Of a stretch of 12,368 nt of DNA, positions 1-8,035 are shown piece after piece (position 1 is the first letter of the stretch; each line of letters starts with the position of its first letter). Source of the stretch: Alphaproteobacteria bacterium (lineage in GTDB: Bacteria > Pseudomonadota > Alphaproteobacteria > Sphingomonadales > Emcibacteraceae); the NCBI GenBank assembly GCA_013152615.1, contig JAADGA010000061.1:1-12368 (forward strand), read 5' to 3'. A program made the translations under genes and the position numbers. Below the pieces are notes generated by a model. It was not told the origin of the DNA. It did no database searches and was given only the letters and a program-made list of their open reading frames with translations.

Positions 1-1
1 G

Positions 2-181
2 GACCATCTGTTGGTGTGGCACGCCCGTCAGGCCGGAATTCCGTTACATTGCACCGGGGTCGCGCTGATCACCAGTGCGCGCAAATACCGCCAATATGGC
101 TGGGGGCGACTGACAATCAACTATCAGCTGTTATGGCTCAGGCAGGCGCTGCCGGAATTATTGCGGCTGATTCGGGGATGA
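2..181 (+). CDS. Glycosyltransferase family 2, C-terminal fragment (5' end outside window)
   Basis: Reading frame 2 is open from the window edge to a TGA at 179-181 and encodes 59 residues. The fragment begins DHLLVWHARQAG and continues with VALITSARKYRQYGWGRLTIN, cut here to the key part, then a Leu-rich end. This matches the C-terminal pattern of rSAM/selenodomain-associated family 2 glycosyltransferases (TIGR04283 type): an acidic ED/DD motif, an LxxxG segment, then a T-S-A-R-[RK]-[YW] block followed by G..R....N and a hydrophobic tail. Such enzymes transfer a sugar from a nucleotide-sugar donor in the cytoplasm; acceptor and sugar cannot be told. The catalytic N-terminal domain is not visible. 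The gene overlaps the converging oxidoreductase gene by 24 bases. Assignment rests on one recalled family pattern and is moderate. Confidence 0.55.
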   Translation, partial: DHLLVWHARQAGIPLHCTGVALITSARKYRQYGWGRLTINYQLLWLRQALPELLRLIRG

Positions 182-1312
182 CCATGTCAGCCTTTCAGCA
201 GAGATCAGGGCCTGTTCAAGGCCATAAGCCCGCATATCCGCCGGGATGCCGTTGCCGGAGATCAGCGATGCCACCAGCCGACCCGCCGCCGGGGCGGTCT
301 GAATGCCAAAACCGCCCTGACCGACGATCCAGAAAAAGCCCTTGGCGGTTGCATCAAAGCCGATCACCGGGCTGCGATCCTCGACGAAACTGCGCAGGCC
401 TGCCCATGAATGGTCAATTTTCTTCACCGGCAGATCGAGCGCCTTTTCGACATAATGGACCGCATAGGCGATATCAAGCTCTTCGGGCCGGACATCGTGC
501 GGTTCGGAAAGATCCTCATTGGCGGGCGAGGCCATCAGCTTGCCGGCATCGGGTTTGAAGAAAAATTCTTCCCTGAATTCAACGATCATCGGTCCGTCCG
601 CGGGAATTATCCCCGCCGGGTCCGCGACCAGAATGGCCGAGCGCCGCAGCGGCCGAAGATTAATTTTTTCAACCGCGGCCATCTCGGCGATTTTATCGCC
701 CCACGCCCCGGCAGCATTGGCAAGACAGGGGGCGCTATAATACTCCGACCCGTTGCCGACCCGCCATAGTCCGTGGCTGTTGCTGATATCGCTCACCCGA
801 AAATCGGTTTTTATGATGCCGCCCGCCCGGCGAATGGCTTTTAAATAACCCTCCTGCAAGGCGCTGACATCCAGATTATAAACATTGGGATCATAAATTG
901 CCGCAGTGGTATAAGGCTCTTTCAACGGCGGAAATGTGGTTTTGATAAAATCCGCGTCAACCCATTGGGCATTGGGATTTCTCTTTCTCATTTTGCGGTA
1001 ATATTTTTTCAAATCCTCAACATGATCCGACGCGGCAATGAACATAATGCCCCGGTCGCTGTAAAGCGGATAGGCGCTGAAATCTGCGGGCGGATTTTTA
1101 TAGAATGGCCAGCTCGAACGGATCAGGGCATAAAGGACCGGATTCTCACTGCCGTAAGCCGCGGCATAAACCGCTGCCGAGCGGCCGGTGGCGTGATAGC
1201 CGGGATGCTGTTCCTGCTCCAGCACCATAACCCGGTGAGATTTACATAGCTCGTAAGCGGCAGAAAGCCCGGCAATCCCGGCACCGATAATAATGACGTC
1301 AAATTCTTTCAT
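158..1312 (-). CDS. FAD-dependent D-amino-acid dehydrogenase, D-arginine dehydrogenase-like (DAO family)
   Basis: A 384-residue flavoprotein of the DAO family that should oxidise a D-amino acid to its 2-oxo acid. Visible are the FAD-binding GAGIAG (residues 10-15), E32 at the end of strand 2, HATGRSAA (40-47), NAAGAWGD, KPDAG and SPAN blocks, WAGLRSF, and a C-terminal GQGGFGIQT. These match, almost block for block and in length, the Pseudomonas aeruginosa D-arginine dehydrogenase DauA as I recall it. The two arginines that hold the substrate carboxylate (in LRRSA and WAGLRSF) are kept, but positions equivalent to His48, Thr50, Glu87 and Tyr249 appear to be V, A, I and F. Glu87 selects basic side chains, so the substrate is probably not D-arginine. 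I chose the ATG at 1312, which has AGGTG six bases upstream; an in-frame GTG at 1321 is the longer option. Divergent from marR. Confidence 0.85.
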   Translation of the reverse strand: MKEFDVIIIGAGIAGLSAAYELCKSHRVMVLEQEQHPGYHATGRSAAVYAAAYGSENPVLYALIRSSWPFYKNPPADFSAYPLYSDRGIMFIAASDHVEDLKKYYRKMRKRNPNAQWVDADFIKTTFPPLKEPYTTAAIYDPNVYNLDVSALQEGYLKAIRRAGGIIKTDFRVSDISNSHGLWRVGNGSEYYSAPCLANAAGAWGDKIAEMAAVEKINLRPLRRSAILVADPAGIIPADGPMIVEFREEFFFKPDAGKLMASPANEDLSEPHDVRPEELDIAYAVHYVEKALDLPVKKIDHSWAGLRSFVEDRSPVIGFDATAKGFFWIVGQGGFGIQTAPAAGRLVASLISGNGIPADMRAYGLEQALISAERLTWSSPNQPQ

Positions 1313-1359
1313 TAATGACACCTGAAGTTAAATATAGCGCGTGGCCTATCAGAAAAACG

Positions 1360-1371
1360 TTGCAAATGCAA
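1360..1371. promoter_or_regulatory. Candidate MarR operator (TTGCA-AA-TGCAA)
   Basis: A perfect 5-bp inverted repeat with a 2-bp spacer lies between the divergent oxidoreductase and marR genes, next to AT-rich TATAAAT/TATGAT sequences at 1372-1383 that could serve as a -10 element. MarR proteins usually bind short palindromes in such divergent regions and repress both genes. The position is right; the palindrome is short, so chance is possible. Confidence 0.3.
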
Positions 1372-1428
1372 TATAAATATGATTATGTAACAGTTATGAT
1401 TTCTAAAAAACCGGTGATGAAGAGAATT

Positions 1429-1935
1429 ATGTCAGCAGCCCCGCTCCCCGAAAAATACAAGGCCACCGTTACCGAAGGCATGAATTCGTCGCTGCATATC
1501 AGCTATGTAGTGACCTTTGTCGCCAATCTGATGGCCTTTGGCGGGGTCAAGGACAATGTCCAGCGTTTTGGCCTGACGGTGCGCCAATGGCGTATTATCG
1601 GCTTGATCGGGCAAATGGGGCCGATGACGTTGAGTGAGATCACCAACACCCTGCATCATGAAAAATCAACCCTGAGCCGCGCCGCCCGTGAACTGGAAAA
1701 GCGGGCGTTGCTGTGTCGGCTCACCAACCGGCACCACAAGTCCAGCCCCCGGTTATGGTTCACCCGGGCCGGGCAGGATTTATATGATGAGATCACGCCG
1801 ATCTTTACCGAACAGGCCGAAAAATTTACCACCATACTTGATGCTGCGGAACAACAGCAGCTGTGCGATCTTCTGGATAAATTAAAGGACCATGCGGAAA
1901 ATGTCCGGGCCTTTGAGGGCTGGGACGTCAGCTAA
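1429..1935 (+). CDS. MarR family transcriptional regulator
   Basis: A 168-residue winged-helix regulator. A predicted N-terminal dimerisation helix (about residues 20-45) is followed by the helix-turn-helix core MTLSEITNTLHHEKSTLSRA (66-85, recognition helix around KSTLSRAARELE) and the wing RHHKSSPRLWFTRAG (101-115), which corresponds to the D-x-R-[DS]-x-R...LT..G wing of MarR. The C-terminal helices complete the dimer interface. The frame is open back to 1315, but the longer N-terminus is low in complexity and lies in the likely promoter. I favour ATG 1429, preceded by GAAGAG; ATG 1417 is the alternative. It is divergent from the D-amino-acid dehydrogenase gene, so it probably controls that gene and itself in response to a small ligand (inference). 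It ends 12 bases before the converging modC stop, with no visible terminator hairpin. Confidence 0.85.
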   Translation: MSAAPLPEKYKATVTEGMNSSLHISYVVTFVANLMAFGGVKDNVQRFGLTVRQWRIIGLIGQMGPMTLSEITNTLHHEKSTLSRAARELEKRALLCRLTNRHHKSSPRLWFTRAGQDLYDEITPIFTEQAEKFTTILDAAEQQQLCDLLDKLKDHAENVRAFEGWDVS

Positions 1936-1947
1936 CCAAAGGGCGCT

Positions 1948-3018
1948 CTACTGAACAAGGGAAACCGCCTTGATCTGGGCAAACACCCGCTGGCCGGGGG
2001 CCAGATTTAACTGGACGCAGGAATAGGCGGATATCCGGGCCTGAATGGAAATATTGTGCAAGCCTAGCTCAATCAGGCACTGGCCATCCGGGGTCGGGTC
2101 CTTGATTGACAGAATGTGACAGTCAAGGATATTAAGAACACTGGTCTGTGTCGGCCGGATCAGGGTCAGGCTGACATCGCGGGCATGGATATGAAGCCGG
2201 ATTTCCTGATGTTTTTTTACTTTTTGCCGTGGCATGCGGATTATCGCATCACCGATACTTACTTCGGTCAGATGATGGCGGGTTTCAGGCGTTATCACCT
2301 GGCCAAACAGCAGGCTGAACGGCTCGTCACACAGGCTGTTCAGCATTTTATGGCTGGATAATATTTGCTCGACCGGACCGTGCCGGGTAACCTTGCCTGC
2401 GGCGAGGATCACCATATGGTCGGCCAGCCGGGTGACGTCATCAATATTATGGCTGACATAGAGCAGCGGAATTTTCAAATCGGCCTTCAACTGCTCCAGC
2501 AGGGTGAGGATCTCGCGCTTGCGGGCAAAATCAAGGGCGGCCATCGGCTCATCCATCAGCAGGATTTCCGGCTTGAGGAAAAGCGCGCGGCCAATGGCAA
2601 CCCGCTGCCTCTCGCCGCCGGATAATTGGCCACAATGGCGGTCGAGCAGATGGGAAATGCCGAGCAGGTCAATGATATGCTGCTGTTCGGACAGGGTCAT
2701 GGGGTCGCGGGTCCGCTTGCGACCATAGGCCAGATTCTGGCGGACATTCATATGGTCAAACAGGCTTGATTCCTGAAAGATATAACCGATGGGGCGCCGG
2801 TGCGGCGGCAGAAATATTCGTTCAGACTGCCAGACCTGATCCTGAAAGGTGATCTGGCCCTGCGCCGTGTCATTCAACCCGGCAATGGTCCTGAGCAGGC
2901 TGGTCTTGCCGGACCCGGACGGGCCGAATATCACGGTCACCCCGCGCTCCGCTATGGCAAGGTCGACATCCAGCAGAAAATCCGGATAGCGGACACGGAC
3001 CGTTACCTTAAACGCCAT
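1948..3018 (-). CDS. modC: Molybdate ABC transporter ATP-binding protein ModC
   Basis: The 356-residue ATPase of the molybdate importer, which powers uptake through ModB from the cytoplasmic face. The Walker A motif GPSGSGKT is at residues 32-39, the Q-loop glutamine at 82, the signature [15 protein letters not shown] from 132, Walker B ILLMDEP at 152-158, the D-loop ALD at 161-163 and the switch histidine H190. After about residue 285 comes the extra TOBE/Mop-like domain that marks ModC-type ATPases and binds oxyanion. Length is typical of the family. The ATG has a strong GGAGG five bases upstream. The start overlaps the modB stop by 11 bases, so the two are translationally coupled. Third gene of modABC. 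Confidence 0.96.
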   Translation of the reverse strand: MAFKVTVRVRYPDFLLDVDLAIAERGVTVIFGPSGSGKTSLLRTIAGLNDTAQGQITFQDQVWQSERIFLPPHRRPIGYIFQESSLFDHMNVRQNLAYGRKRTRDPMTLSEQQHIIDLLGISHLLDRHCGQLSGGERQRVAIGRALFLKPEILLMDEPMAALDFARKREILTLLEQLKADLKIPLLYVSHNIDDVTRLADHMVILAAGKVTRHGPVEQILSSHKMLNSLCDEPFSLLFGQVITPETRHHLTEVSIGDAIIRMPRQKVKKHQEIRLHIHARDVSLTLIRPTQTSVLNILDCHILSIKDPTPDGQCLIELGLHNISIQARISAYSCVQLNLAPGQRVFAQIKAVSLVQ

Positions 3019-3709
3019 ATGTTCCTCCGGAAGATTTCCGGCGACGGTTAAAGCTGTAGACCAGCGTCAGGATAATGAAGGAGAAAACCACCATGCCTCC
3101 GGATAGCCAGTGGGCGGCAGTATATTCCATCGCTTCGACATGATCATAAATCTGCACCGAAATCACCTGGGTGACACCGGGAATATTGCCGCCGACCATC
3201 AGGATGACGCCGAATTCACCGACCGTATGGGCAAAACCCAGAATGGCGGCAGTGACAAATCCCGGTCGGGCCAGCGGCAGGATTATGGTGAAAAACCGGT
3301 CCCAGGGTCCGGCACGCAGGGTCGCGGCAACCTCAAGCGGGCGCGGCCCCAGGGCCTCAATGGCATTCTGAATCGGCTGAACGACAAACGGTAGCGAATA
3401 AATTGTCGAGGCGACCACCAGTCCCCAGAAAGTAAAGGGCAGGGTGCCAAGGCCCAATGCCCGGGTAAGCTCGCCAACCGGTCCATTGGGGCCCATGATT
3501 ATCAACAGATAAAAGCCGAGAACGGTCGGTGGTAGCACCAGCGGCAGCGCGACAACGGCGCTGACCGGCCCCTTCCAGCGCGAGCCGGTCCGGGCGAGCC
3601 ACAGGGCAATGGGGCTGCCAATTATCAGCAGCACCAGCGTGGTGACGGTGGCAATACGCAGGGTCAGCCAGATGGCAATCAGATCAGCTTGGGAAAATCC
3701 TGTATTCAT
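3008..3709 (-). CDS. modB: Molybdate ABC transporter permease ModB
   Basis: A 233-residue inner-membrane permease that forms the molybdate channel. About five hydrophobic spans are visible, starting near residues 20-38 and 48-68, with the last at about 205-222 and then a basic tail RRRK. The cytoplasmic EAA loop reads [20 protein letters not shown] (about 126-145), the conserved contact with the ModC ATPase, and includes the G and LP positions. A conserved [14 protein letters not shown] block (about 56-69) is typical of ModB. The gene begins 21 bases after the modA stop and its end overlaps modC. No strong Shine-Dalgarno site precedes the ATG, which suggests dependence on translation of modA. 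Confidence 0.95.
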   Translation of the reverse strand: MNTGFSQADLIAIWLTLRIATVTTLVLLIIGSPIALWLARTGSRWKGPVSAVVALPLVLPPTVLGFYLLIIMGPNGPVGELTRALGLGTLPFTFWGLVVASTIYSLPFVVQPIQNAIEALGPRPLEVAATLRAGPWDRFFTIILPLARPGFVTAAILGFAHTVGEFGVILMVGGNIPGVTQVISVQIYDHVEAMEYTAAHWLSGGMVVFSFIILTLVYSFNRRRKSSGGTYGV

Positions 3710-3730
3710 GATTATTTCAGTATTCTTGGT

Positions 3731-4486
3731 CTATTGCGGTATTTTATAGCCAAAAGCGAGGATTATTTTCCGGGCGTCGGCGGCGCGCAAAAAACGGCTG
3801 AAGGCAAAGACGGCCTGATTATTCTTAGCCGCCTTCAGGATGACGGCATCCTGATCAATCGGCTGGTAAAGCTGGTGCGGCACGATCCAGCGTGACCCCT
3901 TGGCATGGTGTAGTTGCGACAGGGCGACAAAGCCGATATCGGCATTACCGGTGGCGACGAATTGATAGGTCTGGGCAATATTTTCACCCATCACCAGTTT
4001 GGGCGCGAGCGCGCGATATAATTTAAGCGACTGCAAAACCTGTTTGGCAGCGACGCCGTAGGGCGCAAGCCGCGGGTTGGCGAGGGCCAGTTTATCGAAT
4101 TTACCGCTTTTTAGAATAGCTCCCTGTTTTACCGCAACGCCGGGGCGCGGCGACCAGAGAGCCAGCGTGCCAATGGCATAGGTAAAGCGGCTGCCGGGTA
4201 CGGTTAAGCCCCGCTTTTCCAGTGCGGCGGGCTTGACGCTATCGGCCGATAAAAATATATCAAACGGCGCACCGTGGCTGATCTGGGCAAAAATCTTGCC
4301 GGATGACCCGAGGGTGAGCCGGACATGATTGCCGGTCTGTTGTTCAAAATCGGTTATGATCTGCTTTATCGGTCCGGTAAAATTTGACGCGACAGCAATG
4401 GTGATATTTGCCGCCTGCGCCGTATTCGCCAGCCCGACAGCCACCAGCAGCACCGGGATATTACCCCACGAGAAATATCTGGACAT
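3731..4486 (-). CDS. modA: Periplasmic molybdate-binding protein ModA
   Basis: The solute receptor that captures molybdate (or tungstate) in the periplasm and delivers it to ModB. A Sec signal peptide is visible: a short polar start, the hydrophobic stretch IPVLLVAVGLA, and an A-Q-A cleavage site before ANITIAVASNF. The binding-site segments are typical: AVASNFTGPIKQI, then LGSSGKIFAQISHGAPFDIF with SADSVKP, and near the end GNADIGFVALSQ. I chose ATG 4486, which gives a 251-residue precursor with a normal signal peptide. A TTG at 4519 would add 11 residues and has a better-spaced GAGG upstream, so it cannot be excluded. First gene of modABC. I see no ModE box and no convincing -35/-10 pair upstream. 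Confidence 0.94.
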   Translation of the reverse strand: MSRYFSWGNIPVLLVAVGLANTAQAANITIAVASNFTGPIKQIITDFEQQTGNHVRLTLGSSGKIFAQISHGAPFDIFLSADSVKPAALEKRGLTVPGSRFTYAIGTLALWSPRPGVAVKQGAILKSGKFDKLALANPRLAPYGVAAKQVLQSLKLYRALAPKLVMGENIAQTYQFVATGNADIGFVALSQLHHAKGSRWIVPHQLYQPIDQDAVILKAAKNNQAVFAFSRFLRAADARKIILAFGYKIPQ

Positions 4487-4616
4487 TTCAGTTTTGGTCC
4501 CTTTGTAAAAAAAATCCAACCATGACCTCGGCGCATGATGAAGGCTATGGCAGTCCGGGGCAAGCGATTTTTATGATTTTGGCATGAGGGCTGAATTCAG
4601 GGCGGCAATAAAGCGC

Positions 4617-4645
4617 TTGATGTTAATTCTTTCCCTCTGTATAGT
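4617..4645 (+). promoter_or_regulatory. Sigma-70-like promoter of the PLP enzyme gene
   Basis: TTGATG at 4617-4622 and TATAGT at 4640-4645 are separated by exactly 17 bases, matching the -35 and -10 consensus at 4/6 and 5/6 positions. Transcription would start near 4652, leaving a leader of about 40 bases before the ATG at 4693. This is the best-formed promoter in the window. Confidence 0.6.
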
Positions 4646-4647
4646 TT

Positions 4648-4663
4648 ATATGATAAATCATAT
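4648..4663. promoter_or_regulatory. 16-bp palindrome at the predicted start site (candidate operator)
   Basis: ATATGAT-AA-ATCATAT is a perfect 7-bp inverted repeat with a 2-bp spacer. It begins two bases after the -10 hexamer and covers the predicted transcription start, a usual place for a repressor. The binding protein is unknown. It could also affect modA, whose start lies about 160 bases away on the other strand. Confidence 0.4.
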
Positions 4664-4692
4664 TTGAGCCTCAGCACCCAAAGGGAGATAAC

Positions 4693-5935
4693 ATGGCAGA
4701 GAATTACATTGATACCCATATTGACGCGATCAGGTCCGAATTTAATATGCTTGACCACTGGGTTTAATCTCAATGCCGGTGATCAGATGATTCCGGGCAA
4801 TTACTGGCTGAAGGCGGCGCGGGACTTCTATGACTTTGTCGAAGCCGGGCGGATGGAGGATATTCCGGTGGCCGATGTTGCTTCGCATCCATTCCTGATT
4901 TCGCGCTGGGATGAGTGTATCAGCCGGGCGGCGCGCATGATCAATGCCGACAAGGATGAGGTCACCAACAGCTATCGGCCAAGTATTGTCGCCAATCTGA
5001 TCCTGTATAATATGCTGGAATGGCATCCGGGTGATAATGTGGTGTTTAGCGACCTGTCCTATCCGTCATTTGTCTATATCATGCAGGATATCAGCCGCCG
5101 TTACGGGGTTGAGCTCAGGGTGATTAAAAATGTCAACGGCGAAATCCTGATGGAGGATATGGAAAAGATGGTTGACGAGCGGACAAAACTGGTGCTGATC
5201 GACCGCACCACGGCGTTCTGTGGCTTTACCTATGATGTCAAGGAAGTGTGCCGCATTGCCCATGCCAAGGGGGCGCTGGTGCTGGATGATGCCATTCAGG
5301 CCTTTGGCGCGATCAATATTGATGTCAAAGACGATGACGTCGATATGCTGGTGACCGGGGCCTATAAATGGCAGTGCGGGCCGGAAGGTGCCGGCTTCTT
5401 TTATATCAAACGCGCGGTCATGGACAAGATTGACGCCCGCTTTCGCAATTATATCTGGGCGGATATCCCGGGGGGCATTCCGTTCGCCGACCGTGATCAT
5501 GACACCATTGAAAGCTGGAAATATCCGCCGGTCAACACCGCCAACCAGTTTTCACAGGATGTCACCATCGGCCCGGCGCTGTTCGGCTGGAACGCGACCC
5601 TGAAATTCTATGAGAAAATCGGTATTCATAATGTTGAGGAGCGGGTGCGGCGTCTGGGGACCTATGCCATTGATCGGTTACAGGACATCGGCTGCCGGGT
5701 CACCAGCCCGACTGATCCGAAAAAACGTCATGGCCTGATCACCTATACCACCGGCGATTATGACAAGGATCTGGCATTTTTTCAGCGCTGCTCGGCCCCG
5801 GGCCGCTGTATGCGCCCGATCAAGATTTCGATGCGCGCCCTCGGTGGCATTGGCAATCTCAGGGTCTGTACCCATTTCTTCAATACCGAAGAAGACATTG
5901 ATTATCTGATCGATCTGCAAAAACAACTGCTGTAA
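4693..5935 (+). CDS. PLP-dependent class V aminotransferase-fold enzyme, frameshifted near its 5' end
   Basis: Translation should start at ATG 4693, which has AAGGGAG five bases upstream. That frame reads MAENYIDTHIDAIRSEFNM, then LDHWV, and stops at TAA 4765-4767. The rest of the protein continues in the next frame (N-L-N-A-G-D from 4768) to 5935. Removing one base from the TGGGTTT run at 4759-4765 restores a protein of about 413 residues. The body is clearly class V: D199 with Q202 (LDDAIQAFGA) for the cofactor ring, K225 in TGAYKWQ as the Schiff-base lysine, GPEGAGFFY, and the end RVCTHFFNTEEDID. It resembles the isopenicillin-N-epimerase/kynureninase-like branch; the substrate is unknown. 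A TTG start at 4664 in the downstream frame has no Shine-Dalgarno support and gives an unlikely N-terminus. The long intact body argues for a recent indel or a sequencing error. Confidence 0.85.
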
Positions 5936-5961
5936 TGCGGTTTTCCCTCCCGGTTTACCTT

Positions 5962-5998
5962 CCGTTAACGGCTATAGTTTAAAATATTATGATATACT
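5962..5998 (+). promoter_or_regulatory. Possible promoter/operator region of the phosphorelay gene
   Basis: The AT-rich gap before the phosphorelay gene contains the perfect palindrome CCGTTAACGG (5962-5971) and two -10-like hexamers, TATAGT at 5973-5978 and TATACT at 5993-5998. No matching -35 element is placed well for either. I see no terminator after the preceding gene. Confidence 0.25.
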
Positions 5999-6040
5999 GA
6001 AATATAACGCGGGATGCCTGCGTCAAGGGGTGAGTCTGTC

Positions 6041-7543
6041 ATGACCGGGAAGCAAGAGATTAAAATAACCGAAGCTGATTTTCGTGCCACCCTGTCCCGC
6101 GATATAAGAACGCCGCTGAACGGTATCATCGGCATGATTACGCTGTTATTGGACAGCGGTCTTGACGCGGAACAGCGTAATTATGCCACTGTCATCGCCC
6201 GCTCTGCCGACAGCCTGCGGGACCGGCTCGATGATATGATGACCGGTCCGGGGGCGGGAGAGAATAATTTTATGCCGGAAATAGCCCCGGTTGACCTCAC
6301 AGGTCTGCGACTGCTTGTGATCGGTAATGACATGACGGCAGGACAGAATATCGAGCAACAGTTTCAGGGTCATAATATTGATGTGGATCAGGTTACCTCC
6401 GGGCCAGAGGCGATTGAGCTGCTGGTTTCAGCAGCGCAGAACCTGTTTCCGTTTGATCTGGTGGTGGTGGATGATGCCGATGGCGCGGCGTTAAAGCTTG
6501 GCCGAATGATCAGGGAAAATCATGACATTGGCGCTATTGCCCTGATTATGATTTCATCGCTGGACCCCGACGAAATTGAGGCGGCGGGTTTTAACGCTGC
6601 CTTGTCGGTACCGGTGGCGGTGACAGAAATTATCGACCTGATTGTGCTGATCTGGTCTGTTCAGCAGCGCGGACTGCCACTGCCTTTTATCACCCGCGAG
6701 CGGTTACGACAGATCAGGCATGGTCAGCGTTCCCCGGGAAGAACAGCACCGGTAAGAACAGCCATAGATTACAGCGGGATAACGGTTTTGCTGGTGGAGG
6801 ACAACAGCGTCAACCGTATGGTCGCCGGGAAAATTCTGGATAAATACGGATTTGTGGTGACGATGGCGACCACCGGTCGCGAGGCCGTTGATCTGGTCAG
6901 AAAGCGGCGCTTTGATATCATCCTGATGGATTGCCTGATGCCGGATATGGATGGTTATGAGGCGACAAAAATTATAGTGGCCGATGAGCAGGCCACCGGT
7001 CTGGAACATGTGCCGATCATCGCTTTTACCGCCAATGTTATGGCGGGGGACGATAACAAATGCCTTCTGGCGGGCATGGATGATTATATTGCAAAACCGG
7101 TGGAGCCGGAAAATATGATCGACATCATGTCACGGTGGTTAACGGCGGCCTTGGCGCGGCAGGCCGAAAAAGCCCGGGAAGAACAGGACCAACAGCAGAA
7201 ATATTTACTGGACCCGGATATTTTCGCCGCGCTGGAATCGCTGACCGGGGATAATTTCATCCCGGTCCTGACAAGCTATATCAGCTCGGCAGATGAAATA
7301 ATTACCGCCATACAGACCGCGATCCTCACCGAAGATATGCCGACGCTCCGGCGGCACAGCCATTCCCTGAAATCCACCAGTCTGCAAATCGGCGCGAAGA
7401 CGCTGGGCAAAATAGCCGCGGAAATGGAAGACAGGAGTGTAAATGAGGATATCGAGGCGGTTACGCTGCTGTTGCCGTCACTCAGCACGCTATCCGCGCG
7501 GGTGGTCGTTCATCTGAAGGATTATATCGCGGTTCACGCCTGA
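6041..7543 (+). CDS. Kinase-less hybrid phosphorelay protein: degenerate HisKA - pseudo-receiver - receiver - Hpt
   Basis: Residues 12-66 (numbered from ATG 6041) resemble the dimerisation/H-box region of hybrid histidine kinases, but the motif reads [15 protein letters not shown], with Arg20 where the phosphorylated histidine should be. No ATPase domain follows. Residues 88-205 look like a receiver that has lost its acidic pair (LLVIGN) and its lysine (SVPV), though D144/D145 remain. Residues 247-365 are a complete receiver: E253/D254, phosphoacceptor D297 in [12 protein letters not shown]330 and K352. Residues 388-495 are an Hpt domain with H441 in [15 protein letters not shown]. No membrane span is seen, so it is cytosolic. 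It could pass phosphate between other kinases and regulators but cannot make it itself. I chose ATG 6041 (GGTGAG six bases upstream) over ATG 6014. Its end overlaps msrB by 10 bases. Confidence 0.88.
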   Translation: MTGKQEIKITEADFRATLSRDIRTPLNGIIGMITLLLDSGLDAEQRNYATVIARSADSLRDRLDDMMTGPGAGENNFMPEIAPVDLTGLRLLVIGNDMTAGQNIEQQFQGHNIDVDQVTSGPEAIELLVSAAQNLFPFDLVVVDDADGAALKLGRMIRENHDIGAIALIMISSLDPDEIEAAGFNAALSVPVAVTEIIDLIVLIWSVQQRGLPLPFITRERLRQIRHGQRSPGRTAPVRTAIDYSGITVLLVEDNSVNRMVAGKILDKYGFVVTMATTGREAVDLVRKRRFDIILMDCLMPDMDGYEATKIIVADEQATGLEHVPIIAFTANVMAGDDNKCLLAGMDDYIAKPVEPENMIDIMSRWLTAALARQAEKAREEQDQQQKYLLDPDIFAALESLTGDNFIPVLTSYISSADEIITAIQTAILTEDMPTLRRHSHSLKSTSLQIGAKTLGKIAAEMEDRSVNEDIEAVTLLLPSLSTLSARVVVHLKDYIAVHA

Positions 7544-7926
7544 TCGCGGCTGAAATCCAGCGCGGCGGAATTGATGCAATAGCGCAGGCCGGTCGGTGCC
7601 GGGCCATCGGTGAACAGGTGACCGAGATGGGCGTCACAGCCGGCGCATAATAGCTCGTCGCGGATCATGGCGTGTGACTGGTCGCGCCGGATAGTGATGC
7701 TGTCGCGGGCGAAAACATCATAAAAGCTCGGCCAGCCGCTGCCGCTGTCATATTTGGTTTCGGAGCGGAACAGCGGTGCCTGGCAACAGAGACACAGATA
7801 GCAGCCGGTTTCTTTATGATCCCAGTATTTGCCGCTGAAAGGCGGTTCGGTAGCACCCTTGCGGGCCACCTGATACTGGACCTCATCCAGATTATTTTGC
7901 CAGTCCTGATCCGCTGTGACCGTCAT
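7534..7926 (-). CDS. msrB: Peptide-methionine (R)-S-oxide reductase MsrB
   Basis: A 130-residue cytosolic repair enzyme that reduces methionine-R-sulfoxide in oxidised proteins. All family marks are present: two zinc-binding CxxC pairs (C45/C48 and C94/C97), the SGSGWPSF segment (61-68), HLGHLF (100-105) and the catalytic cysteine C117 in RYCINSAAL. The position that often holds the resolving cysteine (in SGCGWPSF of other members) is Ser63, so regeneration must use another thiol, perhaps C42 or C47. There is no signal peptide. The ATG has AAGGA six bases upstream, inside the last unit of a repeat array. It is last in the minus-strand run after moaA, which suggests oxidative or nitrosative damage repair linked to nitrate respiration (inference). 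Confidence 0.96.
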   Translation of the reverse strand: MTVTADQDWQNNLDEVQYQVARKGATEPPFSGKYWDHKETGCYLCLCCQAPLFRSETKYDSGSGWPSFYDVFARDSITIRRDQSHAMIRDELLCAGCDAHLGHLFTDGPAPTGLRYCINSAALDFSRDQA

Positions 7927-7950
7927 TATCTATCCTTGCCCGGGGTTTAT

Positions 7951-7977
7951 CTATCCTTGGGTTTTCCGGGGTTTCAT
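7951..7977 (-). other. Repeat-encoded mini-ORF 2 (8 codons)
   Basis: A second frame of the same length, MKPRKTQG ending at TAG, lies two units further on. Its stop is 25 bases from the msrB ATG. A weak AAGAG precedes it. Translation is unproven. Confidence 0.2.
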
Positions 7978-8008
7978 TTACTCTTAGCCGGGGTCTCCCG
8001 GAGTTTAT

Positions 8009-8035
8009 CTATCCTTGGGTCTCCCGGGACTTCAT
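8009..8035 (-). other. Repeat-encoded mini-ORF 1 (8 codons)
   Basis: An ATG that overlaps the stop of the upstream gene as ATGA opens a frame MKSRETQG ending at TAG. The overlap is a classic coupling arrangement. It may be only a by-product of the repeat. Confidence 0.2.

Noticed and set aside
16..558. Plus-strand 180-codon frame at the window start
   Set aside because: Low-complexity Arg/Pro/Ser composition, and it lies antisense to the clear FAD oxidoreductase; the real plus-strand gene is in frame 2 and stops at 181.
1936..1947. Bidirectional terminator between marR and modC
   Set aside because: The gap is only 12 bases and holds no GC-rich hairpin with a T-run.
4520..4660. ModE operator upstream of modA
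   Set aside because: No sequence resembling the ModE half-sites is visible; only the 4648-4663 palindrome and the short CTGAATTCAG at 4591-4600 occur.
4664..4692. TTG start at 4664 for the PLP enzyme, giving one unbroken frame
   Set aside because: It has no Shine-Dalgarno site, starts inside the leader just after the palindrome, and yields an N-terminus unlike the family; ATG 4693 has a strong site and a sensible N-terminus but needs the frameshift.
5066..5500. Minus-strand 144-codon frame inside the PLP enzyme gene
   Set aside because: It is antisense to strongly conserved coding sequence and has no recognisable motif or ribosome-binding site.
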